64,000 bases of DNA, taken from Rutpela maculata. Its lineage: Eukaryota; Arthropoda; Insecta; Coleoptera; Cerambycidae. The position numbers and the translations under genes are program-made. The DNA lies in contig OW386289.2 of the NCBI GenBank assembly GCA_936432065.2, positions 167,771,348 through 167,835,347 on the forward strand, read 5' to 3'. Position 1 is the stretch's first letter. Every line of letters begins with the position of its first letter. This document shows positions 10,395 to 21,157 of the stretch, piece by piece. The notes below the pieces were generated by a model. It saw only the letters and a program-made list of their open reading frames with translations, did no database searches and was not told where the DNA came from.

Positions 10395-12933
10395 CCCAAG
10401 GAACAATTTTAGTTTCTTAAATGTATACAAGGGTGCTAGAAAACTATTTATAAAATGCCTTGAAAAATCTATTTTGCTGTAACAATATCCTTAATACCAT
10501 CATAAAGCGACTTGTAGACTAAAAGGGCCCACCCTTATGAAGGTTGTTAAGGCCTTTTTAAATTCCATCATAAAACTCCTTAGTGAGTTTTAAAACCTTT
10601 CTTAAAACCTATTTTAAAGCTGTCAAAAGCTTTTCTATTAGCTTCCTGCATTTCTAGAAAACACCTAGAAGGCTACCTTAAGGCTACCTTAAAACTGGTT
10701 TTTAAAACTTATAAATCCATATTAGAACTGAGAATCTATAAGAATGTCCACGAAGGAATCCAAATAATTTTATTATTGCATTTATTTTTTCTAAACTGAT
10801 TTAAGCAAACACACCATCAGACTTATTGAAGATAAAATAGAATTTAAAATTTATAAAGCGTAGAGTGGCACTATAACATCTCTAAGGCCGATTTAAAAGG
10901 TAATAAAAAGACATCAGGTATGACAAAAAATTAAAACCAACGGCAGTTTATCGTTAAAACTACATAAGAAAGGCCCAAAAAACAAGAGCCCCTCAGAAAT
11001 AATAATGATTTTAATATCCGTACAAAATTTGCATATAGACACGTAATTAGCAAATTAAAAAAGTGGGCTGCTTCTCAGTTCCCACGGTAATTTTCAGTCG
11101 TTTCTTGTAATTCTACCTTAATTTGCTAACGAAAAAGTGATAATTATTGATAATTATAATTGTGAGATTGACCTTGAATATTTTTATATAACAAGAAAAA
11201 CATGGCCGGCCAACTAAAGACCTAATTGTCATTTTACACTCCTCTCCAGTGTTGCCAGGTCTAGTGAAATTTCACTAGATCTGGTGATTTTTTTGTAAAT
11301 CTAGTGATTTAGTGAAAACTTTTATGAAAATGCCCATTTTTAATGATTTTTTAATCATCCAATTTATTGCCCTCTACTGGTAGATAGACAAACATTAAAT
11401 TCGAGTTGCGATCCATTTAATACAAAACTGTTCACGTTAATCGCTACCACGGTTAGTAAACTCTACGGTTACCTCGATCAGCAGTTCTTAGACGAGGGAG
11501 ACGCGCGGAGCGGTGAATCGAATGAAAGAGACAGACATATCTGATTTCCGTGCAAAAGACAGACAAAGATGCCTGTAGTGTCTACAGCTGACGTAGGCTG
11601 TAGACCCTAACAGAATCTCTTTCATTCGATTCACGCTCCGGGCGTCTCTCTCGTCTAAAAGATGCTAATTGAGGTAACCGTAAAGTTTATTGACCGTGAA
11701 TCGCTACAATCGAATAGCTTGGGCTCGTTGCCCTCTAGCGGCTCGTAGACAAACAGTACTTTCTAGTTACAAACCATTTAATACAATACAGAGTACGAAG
11801 TCTGGCAACGAAATAATCAGATAGAGGACGCTCAAAGCTATGCTGTGCTCAGAGAGCTCAAGAAAATTACGTGTCCTACAGACACTGCAACTTTTGAAAA
11901 TTAAAGATGAGAGCTTTAATTTCAAATCTAGTGAAATTTTAGTAAGATTTAGTAACTTTTTAAAGCGTCGTCTGATAACTTTTAAAATTTTTATCTGACA
12001 ACACTGGTCCTCTCATTAAACTATATATTCTAATAATGGCAATGACCTAGAATATTTACTCTAAATGAAGCCCTTTTAGTCTTTTTGTATACTATCACAA
12101 ATAATCCCTTCCTTATAAAAATGCAAATGCACTTGGCGAAGATCACATGGACTTGATAAAAGCTGTAATAAAACGTTTGGGACGTTGACATTTGATACAA
12201 AAAACTTAAAACTTAACCTCAAAATAATTTGTATGTGTGTGTGTTTTAACAGTCCTTTTAAAATGGCCACTCTTTTTTATTTTCTTCCACCTTTCCAAAA
12301 AAAATCTAATTACACATAAGTAAGTCGTGAAATGCTTTTAATTAACACACACACATGCATGAACGACACTTCAGGCAGACATATTGTTTATTATTTTTAT
12401 AATAAATTTTTTATTGAGGTTTTGGAAAGTGTTTTATGGAATTAAAATTTGCCTTTTAGATTTATAGAGGCCTTTTTTTCTTTATAACGGTTTTATCACA
12501 ACATTTATCAAGGATGTTTTAAGAGTCTAGTTTTGTAATGGCCTTTAATAAGTACTAATAGGCATTGAAAATGTCTAGTTTTAAAAAGGATTTAAAATGC
12601 ATTTATTGCAAATATGTTAAAACCATAAAGAATAATTTAAAGCCTCTTTAAATTTGAATGGCATTTAAGACGTTCATAAAACTAATTAGCTTTATGGAGA
12701 GTTAAATGTAGGTTATGATAAACCCATTACAAATACATATTATCCTAGAAGCAAATTAGCTTTATAATTAGGTCTTACAGAATGCTTTAAAACTTACTAT
12801 ATAAGAGCAAGTATACTTGAAGCCTAAAAAGCCTTAACTACAACATCAATAAAGCACAAGACTATTTCCTAACCCTGACAAACCTTTCTTAAAACCTCCT
12901 CAAGTCCAAATGACTTTTAAATTGTTCCTTGGG
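10395..12933. mobile_element. Terminal-inverted-repeat element with CCCAAGGAACAATTT ends
   Basis: The left end reads CCCAAGGAACAATTTTA at 10395. The right end on the minus strand reads CCCAAGGAACAATTTAAA from 12933, so the first 15 bases are identical. The interior has many AAGGCNTTTTAAA-like words on both sides (10440-10740 and 12480-12910). No target duplication could be fixed, so the superfamily is unknown. No coding capacity is seen. A hAT element sits inside at 11247-12009. Confidence 0.6.
11239..12017. mobile_element. hAT MITE with CAGTGTTG ends
   Basis: The ends are CAGTGTTGCCAGG (11247) and TGACAACACTG (to 12009). The flanking 8-mers are CTCCTCTC (11239-11246) and GTCCTCTC (12010-12017), matching at 7 of 8. 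Inside, an inverted pair of about 40 bp (11491-11530 and 11618-11659, including TGAATCGAATGAAAGAG) is bracketed by a direct repeat of about 55 bp starting TGCCCTCTA (near 11367 and 11730) and ending ACCATTTAATAC or TCCATTTAATAC. Both termini carry CTAGTGAAATTT/AGTGAAATTTTAG words. No transposase. Confidence 0.75.
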
Positions 12934-13066
12934 AATTGACTTATAGTTTTCGTCGGACTTCGTCTTATAAACGTTCATACGCCATCTTGTGACATAATTT
13001 TCCCACTTATGAGACCTTACTGAATACGTTTTTAATTAGTGTTGATAAAAATCATTATATTTAAAA

Positions 13067-13875
13067 AAAAATCGGCAGCTACTGGAAGCGGCTGGATCCA
13101 AATCAGCTGTGTTTGGATATTACATCGGAAATCAGAGCACTGAGCAAACAGATAAATTACACGTGACTTTGGAGTCATTTATTTCATGAACAAATATCGA
13201 ACGAACTGAAGTGGATTACAAGCAATCTGTTAAAACATAACCTCTCATGTTTGTTTATGTTGCATGTTAATCAATTGCCGGATATTATAAGGGTATTAAC
13301 AGATAACGTTTCGAAGATTTTGTAGAACATTGAATAGCGAATAAAAATAATAATACAGAATTTAGCCCAAATGACACTCTAACCTCAACAAGTCAATAAC
13401 ATCATGGACAGTTCAAGCAGACTACGCATCTTTCTGCTCGATCAAAAAGGTCCGAGCAAGTCGAGCTTCGTCCGAGTCCTTTATTTTGTAATATTCGAAC
13501 GTTTCAGATTTAGCTCGGTTACCTAAGGGCGGATCCAGGGGGGTGACACCAGGGGCAATCCCCCCCCCCCCGAGAAGAATAGGATCTAATATTATTTATT
13601 ATTGAATATTGAAAATGTCGATATAATTATTGATCTTTCAGCGGTTTTATCTTATCCTTATTGATTGATAGCCAAAATAAATAACTGAATTTAAAAACTG
13701 AAATACATCTGCCAATTATCTACATTACAAAAAAATTGTTAGTTTTACATAAAATGTTAGTGCCCCCCAGTAACGTTTCTGAATCCGCCTTTGCAGTTAG
13801 CCCAATTTGCATTAAATTAACGATTGTGACACGTCCCATCATTCAGATGTAATATCCAAACACGGCTATAAGTAA
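13067..13875. repeat. Inverted-repeat element with a smaller MITE inside
   Basis: GTGTTTGGATATTACATC (13108) is matched by GATGTAATATCCAAACAC (about 13846) in inverse orientation. Between them, 13525-13792 has its own ends AAGGGCGGATCCAG and, on the minus strand, AAAGGCGGATTCAG, of a style seen in hAT MITEs. It also includes a C12 run near 13560. Duplications are not clear for either level. Confidence 0.5.
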
Positions 13876-13915
13876 TTATTACCCTTAAAAAACCAACTAA
13901 AATAGGCTTTGATAT

Positions 13916-14555
13916 TGTCAAAAATATTTGGGTTGGTAACCTTTACGAATGTTGATTTTCAGGTTATGAAATATATTTAGGGACATATTTGCATCATGTT
14001 TAAGTTTTTCAAGTTTATTCTCATTTTTAATATTTGTATTCGCGAAAATAACACAAATGAACCCAATAGGGATTTACCTTCGATACACACAAATTCACCA
14101 ATATGTGACAGCGATGACAAATTTCCGCTGTTACATTACTATATAAACTTTTCCTTATACATGAATTCCTTTGTATCGAAGGTAAATCCCTATTGAGTTC
14201 ATTTATTATATTTTCGCGAATACGCATTTTTAGCTTGGAGCCACAGTAGCTCCAAGCAAATAGATTCACGCAAATAATTTTTCTATATTGTTGATTAATA
14301 AAAAATAGACTGCTAATTACAGGTTAGATTTCCAACCTACAAAAAGAGTCCTATTTTATTAGGACAAAGTATTTAGAACTTCATAAACATTTCACTGTAC
14401 TAGATTTTAATTGAAAGTAGGCAGAAATTTTAATAATAGCTACGTAATATTCTTAAATATTTAGAAATATATATTTTTGAGGTTAGCTGTGACGTCACGT
14501 ACCATAACCTATAAATCAACATTCACAAAGGTTACCAACTCAAATATTTTTGACA
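13916..14555. mobile_element. Terminal-inverted-repeat element D, copy 1
   Basis: TGTCAAAAATATTTGGGTTG at 13916 is mirrored by CAACTCAAATATTTTTGACA ending at 14555, and the inverted match continues inward for about 50 bp. The body (13985-14500) recurs in direct orientation at 57890-58245. It includes the near-palindrome TTGGAGCCACAGTAGCTCCAA near 14235. This copy is interrupted by a 182-bp MITE (14039-14220), absent from the second copy. Confidence 0.7.
14037..14222. mobile_element. 182-bp MITE with TA duplication and an empty site elsewhere
   Basis: Inverted ends of about 50 bp start TTCGCGAAAAT and include GGGATTTACCTTCGATACA. They span 14039-14220 with TA at 14037-14038 and 14221-14222. 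The second copy of the host repeat reads TGTACGCAT at 57949-57957, the unoccupied form. This fixes the insertion and its duplication precisely. It is Tc1/mariner-type by target site. Confidence 0.85.
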
Positions 14556-14639
14556 GATGGCAAAATACATTTTCCCCTAACAATAATACCAATAATATTT
14601 TTTGGATACTGTCATGTGTACACATATAACGAATTATTT

Positions 14640-15053
14640 TTAATTTTTTTAACGGAAACCAAATCGAAAGGTTGCAAGTGTGATATATCGTTAAAATTAC
14701 AGTTTTTACAGCTTTTCAATGGTTCGATTACAAATTGCAAGTAATCATAAAATAAACAACTTGTTGTGCCAAAACGGCACTAAACGTAATCCGATCTCAA
14801 CCAAAACCTTTTCAGGTCTTCTGGAGCATTAAAGAAACCCTCATGCAAAGTTTCATCAAAATCCATTTAGTAGCTTCGCCGCTATCGTGCTAACATACAT
14901 ACACACACATACACACACACAAACACAGACATTTTTCAAAAACCACTTTTTTGGGATCCTGGTACCTCAAAACATAAAGATTTGATATTATCTCAATTTT
15001 AGATTTTGGACTAAATGTAGTAACCTCCCACAATTTTATTGTGGGAAGGTTAA
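14640..15053 (+). repeat. Dispersed repeat C, copy 2 (inverted copy of 2690-3085)
   Basis: Matches 2690-3085 in reverse. It ends in the hairpin CCCACAATTTTATTGTGGG (15027-15045, 8-bp stem), followed by AAGGTTAA. The hairpin close to the end recalls Helitron 3' ends, but no CTRR terminus is visible, so that is only a possibility. A CA-rich microsatellite lies at 14895-14930. Confidence 0.65.
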
Positions 15054-15481
15054 AATATATTAAAAATCGCTTATTTATTTTTAAAAAATCATGATTTTTT
15101 TAATTTTCTTTAAATAAAAACGTTTATTTTACGTCTTAACTTTCCATATTATATTTCCTTAATAAATAATTAAAAAAATCTCTATACATAATTACGTTAA
15201 AACTGAAAGTTGGTTTAAAAACTATTTCTAGTTGGCTCCACAAGTCAAGAAGCCGCTTGGGAGCTTGTTGGAACTCATTGAAACTTGCAAACCCGGTCGA
15301 CTATATAAGAAAAGGAGAAGGTTTTCAACTTTATTTAATATTTAGTATTGACTGAACGTTGACGCGCGACGTATATTAAAAAAAAATGTTTAGTCGAGAC
15401 AGGATAGAAGATGGTGACTACATTTTGTCAAAAGAAACGTTAGTTTAACAAATAAGACGCTGAAATGTTTTTTTAAAAATA

Positions 15482-15665
15482 GGGGGCCGTTCAGAATTTT
15501 TTTTTTTTTTTTAATTAGAAATAGAATGTAGAACACTTTTTAAGGCAATTTCCAAATTTTTAGGTTTTATTCGGACATTTAAGCCCTTAAATAAATTACA
15601 AAAGTTGGACCGCGAGAAAACGGAGCGGAGCTTCGCGTAACGTCACTTTGCAGATGCTGATGTTA
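15482..15665 (+). repeat. MITE-like repeat E, copy 1
   Basis: About 180 bp beginning GGGGCCGTTCAG match 17745-17917 in inverse orientation; both contain GTAGAACACTTTTTAAGGC, AAGTTGGACCGCG and CGGAGCTTCGCGT. One copy lies in the older hAT and the other inside the younger hAT, so they are independent insertions, not the ends of one element. Confidence 0.65.
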
Positions 15666-17407
15666 TTATGGAAACGGCGTTTGATTGTTAAATTATATAT
15701 TTTTTATCCTGTTGCTGGTTTAAAATAGGTAGTGTGAATGCAGAATGACATCACGAGTTGGCGAAGCGCTTTGTATTGAAACTAAATCTTTAGTATTGAA
15801 TATCTAAGGTTTGGATATACTCATGAAGCTGAAATTTTAATAGCTTATCTAGATGATCGAATTCTATTGAATGCCATAAAAAAAACGAAAAAAAAATTAT
15901 CGGTAACAAGCCCATTGTTTCGCTAAACATTAGCTTCATCGGATGTGAGTACAAGACTACTTACAATTAAAACTAGTGGGCCTAAAAGTTTATGACCTGA
16001 AAAATAATTTATTCTATAGCCTGACCTGAATTAATAATCTATTACTGGAAATGGAATTAAAATAAATTTACAAGAGGTGAATTATTTACGTCTGTTTGAT
16101 CATTAAATAAAATATTAGATTTTCTGTATCTATTAATTTCTTAGTTCTCAAGCAACGTGAGTTTTGGTCCTTTACTAGTTGTGTGAAGTATATCAAAACT
16201 ATCGTTGAATGAGTGATTTTCTGATAGCAAATTGTTAGCAAATGTCGATGTAAAACAACTTTTATGTTCTTCTCTACGTATTTTTAAATTGACAAAGTCC
16301 TGGACTATCTCATACGGATGTTCTGTCCATATACTGAATTTGCTTTTCAAAGATTTGGAAGTTGCAAAACTAAAATTACACGTAGTTCAAATTGTAAAAT
16401 ATTTTCGCAATACTCACTTGCCAAATGCTTGGTACAAAGAAAAAGAGGGCAAGAAACTAATATTACCACAAGATGTTAGATGAAATACAGTTCCGATTGC
16501 CTTGAAATTTATGTCACTGAATGATCCAAGTTGTTGCAAATCTGTGAAGAACACAAAGATGATATTGATCCATTGATTTTTGGAGAAGTGTCGAATATTC
16601 GAAATAAAAGAATGACTTTTTAAAATTACTGAAACTAATTTCTGTGACATTTCTCAGAATTCAGCAGAAAGGTGCCAGCTTGTCCCTTGCTGTTGAGGAA
16701 TTGAAAAAATTGCCGTTTTTTATAGTTTTGAAGATGTGGACAGAAATTTAAAGCAATGTCAGATATTTGAAAGAGATATGATCAAGATTTAAAGCCAAAA
16801 ATAAAAACAACATTGTCGAAAGAAGAAAAAAAGACTGCTTTAGATACAGTTTTCCAACATTTTTCTGACACAAAACCGTTAATAATTCAGTTGGAAGCGA
16901 AATCCGATCCGTTCCAAGAAACAATGTTTTTAGAAGAAATATTACAATATGTTAACATTGTGCAGTGGTGGAAATCTCAAAAAGATATTCTACAAATTAA
17001 CAAAGTACTGGATCTAATCATTCCCTTTCTGTGTGCCGTTGCTTCTTCTGCAGACAGGGTTGGTACAGAAACCCACCATTAGAAAAAACCGGTGGGTAAA
17101 GTGGGTGGTTTTTTGTGGGTTTTTGATTTTAGAAAAACCGGATGGGCTTTTGTTTGATTTTTATTTTTGTTATTGCAAGAAAAAAAAGCAATTATTATAA
17201 AAAAATATATTTTTGCCTCACAAATACTTGAACAAAACAATAACAAACATGTAACGTGTCAATCAATATATTAGTAAACAATAAAACAAGTAATATAAAT
17301 AATAAACTTGAGAAAAATAAAAACATGAAACAAATAACAAAAACTTAATAAATTTTCGTCAAACTGGAATGTGAAAGGCAAAAGATAAATATCTTTTGAA
17401 AAGATAT

Positions 17408-17640
17408 TTATGTTTTATTTAAAAGTCTATAAATCTTAACTAGTTTTGACGCCTTTTCAACTCCAAGCTTATTCCTTAGTTTGCTCCAAATATGGCCGAA
17501 TGTAGAAAAAATTCTTTCTACTGCGGCACTAGAAGCAGGACAACTATGCAATTTTGAAAAAAAAAATCACACATATTTACTAGATTTTCATAGTGTAGTA
17601 TTTCTGATTCAGAAGCTATAGAATATTTTTTGTTGAATTC
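17408..17640 (-). pseudogene. hAT transposase C-terminal fragment (younger hAT)
   Basis: The minus strand reads CPASSAAVERIFSTFGHIWS followed by KLRNKLGVEKASKLVKIY and a stop at 17408-17410. This is the hAT dimerisation domain, intact over its conserved core. Upstream (17570-17640) a probably related stretch reads SESEILHYENLVNMCDF in another frame. The rest of the gene is absent, so this is a deletion derivative. The family differs from the relic it sits in (VERIFSTFG versus the FSSYGLVYSD form). Confidence 0.75.
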
Positions 17641-17744
17641 ATTCAGTTTGTACTGTCGTGAGCAAAAAAAAATAGGACAACTATTTTTTTCTAATATAAA
17701 TCTGTCCCTATTTTTTTTAATTATTAAATCTCGACGGTCGTCTG

Positions 17745-17917
17745 ATCAGAATCTACAAAGTGACGTGACGCGAAGCTCCGCCCCATTTTCGCGCGGTCCA
17801 ACTTTGGTGATTTACTTAAGGCTTAAACGTCCGAATAAAAACCAAAAAATTTAGGAATAGCCTTAAAAAGTGTTCTACTTTCGATTTCTAAAATTAAAAA
17901 AATGCTGAACGGGCCTA
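17745..17917 (-). repeat. MITE-like repeat E, copy 2
   Basis: Inverse copy of 15482-15665; the end reads CTGAACGGGCC at about 17904-17914. Located inside the younger hAT. Confidence 0.6.
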
Positions 17918-18278
17918 TTGAAAGCTTAAGAAACCGGGAACAAATTCTGGATAATGGCATGTCCAGTTGATGTCACATGCTATATTGTCTAAGAAACGCC
18001 GAATGAAAGGTGGGAAATTAGGCGGGAAATTTGAATTTTACAAAAATCCAGAATGAATTACAATTACCCACAACTGCCCAAAAACCCACCTAAATACCCA
18101 GTTGGTCGTCTTTTTCTAAAGAAGGGAGGTATAGCGTTCTTGCTATAAATAAAATTAAAAATGAAGTAAATATACGTATATTTGTTTTTGTTGATACATG
18201 TTCATATTTTTATGTGATTTTTATATTTTTAAGTATATATGTTATTATATATTTTTATCGAATGTTTTTCTTTTTTCC

Positions 18279-18380
18279 TTAGCGACTCCATGGAAACTTC
18301 TCCATTTTGGATCGAGTTTTCCTTTTTGTTTCTTAGCGACTCCATGGAAACTTCTCGATTTTGGAACTTCTCGATTTCCA
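18279..18380 (+). repeat. Two tandem units of 54 bp
   Basis: TTAGCGACTCCATGGAAACT occurs at 18279 and 18333, followed by a partial third element (GGAACTTCTCGATTT). It lies near the right end of the younger hAT and may be subterminal repeats. Confidence 0.6.
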
Positions 18381-18807
18381 GTGAGTGAGTCGCTATAGTC
18401 GCTATAGTAGGTTTTCGCACAATCCTGTCTGTAGACGTAAAAAGAAGGATTTCTTCATGTGGACTTGTTCATTCAGATATTAGGAATAGATTGGGCAATG
18501 AAAAATCATCTAAATTCGTATTTCTCTTTAAACTTTATAATACTTAATATGTCTTGTTTTGTACTGTCTTGAAAAATATACATTTTTATTTTTATATGTT
18601 CATGTTTGTTAAGTTAATGTTTTAAGCCTTTAAATTAAAGGCTTTTTAAAGTTTTATTTTTGCAAATATAAATTTTAATTAATAAAGTTTCTATTTTTTC
18701 TTTATAACATTTAAACATGAAAAGAAAAAAATAACGACTTTTTCAAATAAAAATCGCTTGACTAAAATCATGATTTATATCAAATGATTTAAATCTACTC
18801 AACCCTG

Positions 18808-19754
18808 TTCAAAACTATATCGTGCCTATAAAGAATAAGTTCTAGAGTATTTCTTCAAACATCCCCGCTCTCAATGAGATTAGCCTAGTTATTTAAATAA
18901 ATCTGAATCTTTTGTTATTCCAATTGTCAATATTATTTGTCACAGCAAACTCAGAAGTAATTATAATTAAACGCTCAAAAATATTAAAGACGAGGTTGAG
19001 GGTTACAGAGTACTAGCCATGTCATGCTGGTTTAACAGTCGCATTAAGGGTGATCACACATTTTTTTTTCTAATATGTGCCTTATCTTTAAACATCTAAA
19101 ATATTTGTGGTCTGTGGAAAGAACAAGCTTACATGGATCATTAAATTTTTGAATCGTTTAGCTCGAGAAGCCTCTCGGCTAACAAATCATAAGTTAGGTA
19201 GGTAGGCCTAAGCATGTATAGGTAAAGATTCCCTCTATCGAATAAAATTATGTCAGGAACTTGTATGGATATCCCCGAAGGCGAAGTCTTTTCATCATGC
19301 ATTAACGAGATCCTTATAAAAGAGAACAGCCAGCTATAATTAAAGTATAAAAATAAACTACGTGTAGGCAAAGTAATAACTTTGTTCTAACGATATTTGT
19401 CCAAAAAATATTTAAAATTTATTAAGTGAAACCACACTTATGTAAATACTTATGAAATCAAATAATTAACTAGTGAATAATACACTCTAATAATTTATGT
19501 TATTATTAATTAGCTCTCTACCGTCCCCTTATTTAAATGTATTATCGGAAGGTCTAATATTATAAGTTTTCCAAAAGTTTAAAAGGTATTCGACTACTTG
19601 ATCGAACAGTTATTTTATGTATTTATTTTATTTATTTCATTTATTTTATTCATTTTATTTTGTCTATTTTATTTCTGTCACGAATTTTTATAATTTTATA
19701 TCACTTGGAATATTTGTGGAATCAAAAGTAAAGACGAGTTAACAATAAAAACGA
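18808..19754. other. Unassigned A+T-rich sequence
   Basis: No gene is seen. A diverged TTTATTTTATT-type simple repeat occupies about 19620-19672. Confidence 0.4.
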
Positions 19755-20320
19755 AGAGAGATTTTAGTCCATACTAAAGTTGCTAAAAGTGCAAGGGTAG
19801 CGACGAAACACGCCTACCCCCCGTTATCGAGAGCGGCCAATACGATGGTTGATGGTCGCGCGATCAAGAAACCACCTTTTTTCCCATTTTTCGTTGTCAG
19901 GTATGCGAGGACTTGTTGGATCGGTTTTTTTTTAGGAAACTCAATATGTCCTGTAAAATTTCGCAACCAGACATCCTAACGACCCCCGGGGGTTGAAACC
20001 ACCCCCTCCCTCAATACCGAAACATGCAAAAAACATCTAAATGTGCTGAAAATTGTTTTGTACGCGTTCTCAAGGGCGAGGAACACGATGCTGATATTAT
20101 TTACCCTCTCACCTCCTAACCAACTACCCCTAAATGCATAAAAGTACCCTTTTTTCCCATTTTTTGTTATCAGGCACGCGAGGAATTGTTGGATCGGGAT
20201 TTCTTTGAGAAAAATCAATATGTCCTGTCAATTTAAAAAATTTAAATTCTCTTCCTAGAAAACCTTATCCAATGAATGTTTGGGATCTCGCTATAAGAGA
20301 AACCGATAAGGTCCCCTTTT
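19755..20320 (+). mobile_element. Family B fold-back element, copy B1 (left arm plus central module)
   Basis: Starts with the arm end TTAGTCCATACTAAAG and AAAAGTGCAAGGGTAG. It continues through the family words TTTCGTTGTCAGG, GACTTGTTGGATCGG, CTCAATATGTCCTGT, GGGGGTTGAAACCACC, AATACCGAAACATGCAAAAA and AACACGATGCTGATATTATT. A second, partial unit begins near 20150. From about 20245 it enters the central module (CTTCCTAGAAAACC...CTATAAGAGAAACCGAT), which has the same orientation as the module in B2 and B3/B4. The right arm is missing. Confidence 0.65.
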
Positions 20321-20426
20321 CAAATTATTCTTGAATAACACGAAAACTACGACCTCTAGCGAAAAATTGTCCTTATACAAAATTAAACTAGATGAACTTT
20401 TCTACAAATAAGTTCCTATTCATTTT

Positions 20427-21157
20427 ACTTCCACATCCAGTGGAAGTATAGTAACTACAAAAAATTTTTTAAAAATGTTTATTGTTCAAATAGGCTTAGA
20501 ATGTCATGAAACGTCGAGATTTTAAGTTTGAGCGAAAAAAAAAAATCTGTCTGTCTGTCGGTCTGTCTGTCGGTCTGCCGGTCTAACTTTTTTTTGTGCG
20601 CACGCTTACTCTGGAACCGTTTGAGATATTGACTTGAAATTTGGTACACATATGTACTTTAACGAGATCTAGAACTCATTTTGTTCCGTCGAAGGGTTGG
20701 GGGGTAAATTTGGGATAAATAGGTAAATCATGCAGGTAAGAGTTCATAAAATTGGTATTTAGTATATACAAGAGAAGCTAAGGTCTCAAAAAAAAATTGG
20801 CATTAGCCACACCCATTACCACCCCAACCCCCAACCCATTATTAAATGGGATGAAAAAAAAATGTGATTTAGTGTGTGTACAAGAACCAGAAACCTCAAA
20901 ATATTTTTTTACTTTATCCACCCCCACTACCACCCCCTATCACCACCCCCTATCACCACCCCCTATCACCACCCCCTATCACCACCCCCACCCACTACCG
21001 ATGTGGCGTATCATTTTATGGGTTTTTGGGGTAGAGGATTTCAAATATTATATTATTAAAGTTCCATAAACAATTATTTTCACATACAAAATTTTTTCGT
21101 TGGGAGTGACTTGGATAGAAAATCTGGATGTGGAAGTAGTAATTCCTTGAGCAGCGG
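20427..21157 (+). mobile_element. Family A element, copy A1
   Basis: Starts ACTTCCACATCCAGTGGAAG and ends GGATGTGGAAGTAGT...GCAGCGG, flanked by T-runs. Internal landmarks common to all copies: AGGCTTAGAATGTCATGAAA, CTGTCTGTCGGTCTGTCTG, GAACCGTTTGAGATATTGAC, GGTACACATATGTAC, and TTATTAAAGTTCCATAAACA. The first 13 bases recur inverted near the other end. Non-coding; the proline/threonine-rich translations come from its CCACCCCCTATCA-type runs. Confidence 0.75.
20930..20992 (+). repeat. 13-bp minisatellite in A1
   Basis: CACCCCCTATCAC repeats four to five times. Other family A copies have only one or two units at this point, so the array is a local expansion. Confidence 0.75.

Larger units (their letters stand above)
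17047..18435. mobile_element. Second hAT element inserted in the dead hAT transposase
   Basis: The element (17055-18427, 1373 bp) starts CAGGGTTGG and ends, on the minus strand, CAGGATTGTG. Flanking 8-mers are TCTGCAGA (17047-17054) and TCTGTAGA (18428-18435), 7 of 8 identical. The coding sequence of the host relic continues across it, and the related copy at about 30 kb lacks it. It carries a transposase fragment on the minus strand, repeat E copy 2 and a short tandem repeat. GGGT-rich words near 17085-17150 and near 18065-18110 are its subterminal sequence. Confidence 0.8.
16217..18545 (+). pseudogene. hAT transposase relic, interrupted
   Basis: Fragments in order: VKYFRNTHLPNAWYKEKE, LPQDVR followed by a stop in place of the Trp of the usual RWN motif (TGA at 16481-16483), then SKEEKKTALDTVFQHFS and LQYVNIVQWWKSQK, and LDLIIPFLCAVASSAD up to 17054. 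After the foreign insert the C-terminal dimerisation motif resumes (SCGLVHSDIRNRLGNEKSSK, about 18450-18510). hAT transposases end with this A-S-S-x-x-ER-x-FS-x-x-G-L-x-x-x-x-R-N-R-L pattern. Frame breaks between 16490 and 16810 and the missing N-terminus make it non-functional. The parallel copy at 29.0-30.2 kb helps to place the breaks. Confidence 0.75.
15056..18807 (+). mobile_element. Dead hAT element, copy 1
   Basis: The right end is ...CTCAACCCTG at 18807, the complement of a CAGGGTTGAG-type hAT start; subterminal words ATCATGATTT occur near both ends (15090, 18767). The left boundary is uncertain because it abuts repeat C. The element carried the transposase relic at 16217-18545 and was later invaded by a second hAT (17055-18427) and by a short MITE (15482-15665). 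A second, shorter copy lies at 28970-30385. Confidence 0.65.

Noticed and set aside
15482..17917. The two repeat E copies as terminal repeats of one 2.4-kb element
   Set aside because: One copy lies inside the younger hAT (17055-18427) and the other outside it, so the span would cut across a well-defined insertion.
20797..21069. Proline/threonine/histidine-rich frames (TPTTTPYHHP)
   Set aside because: They come from the CCACCCCCTATCA minisatellite inside family A copy A1; other copies do not keep the frame.
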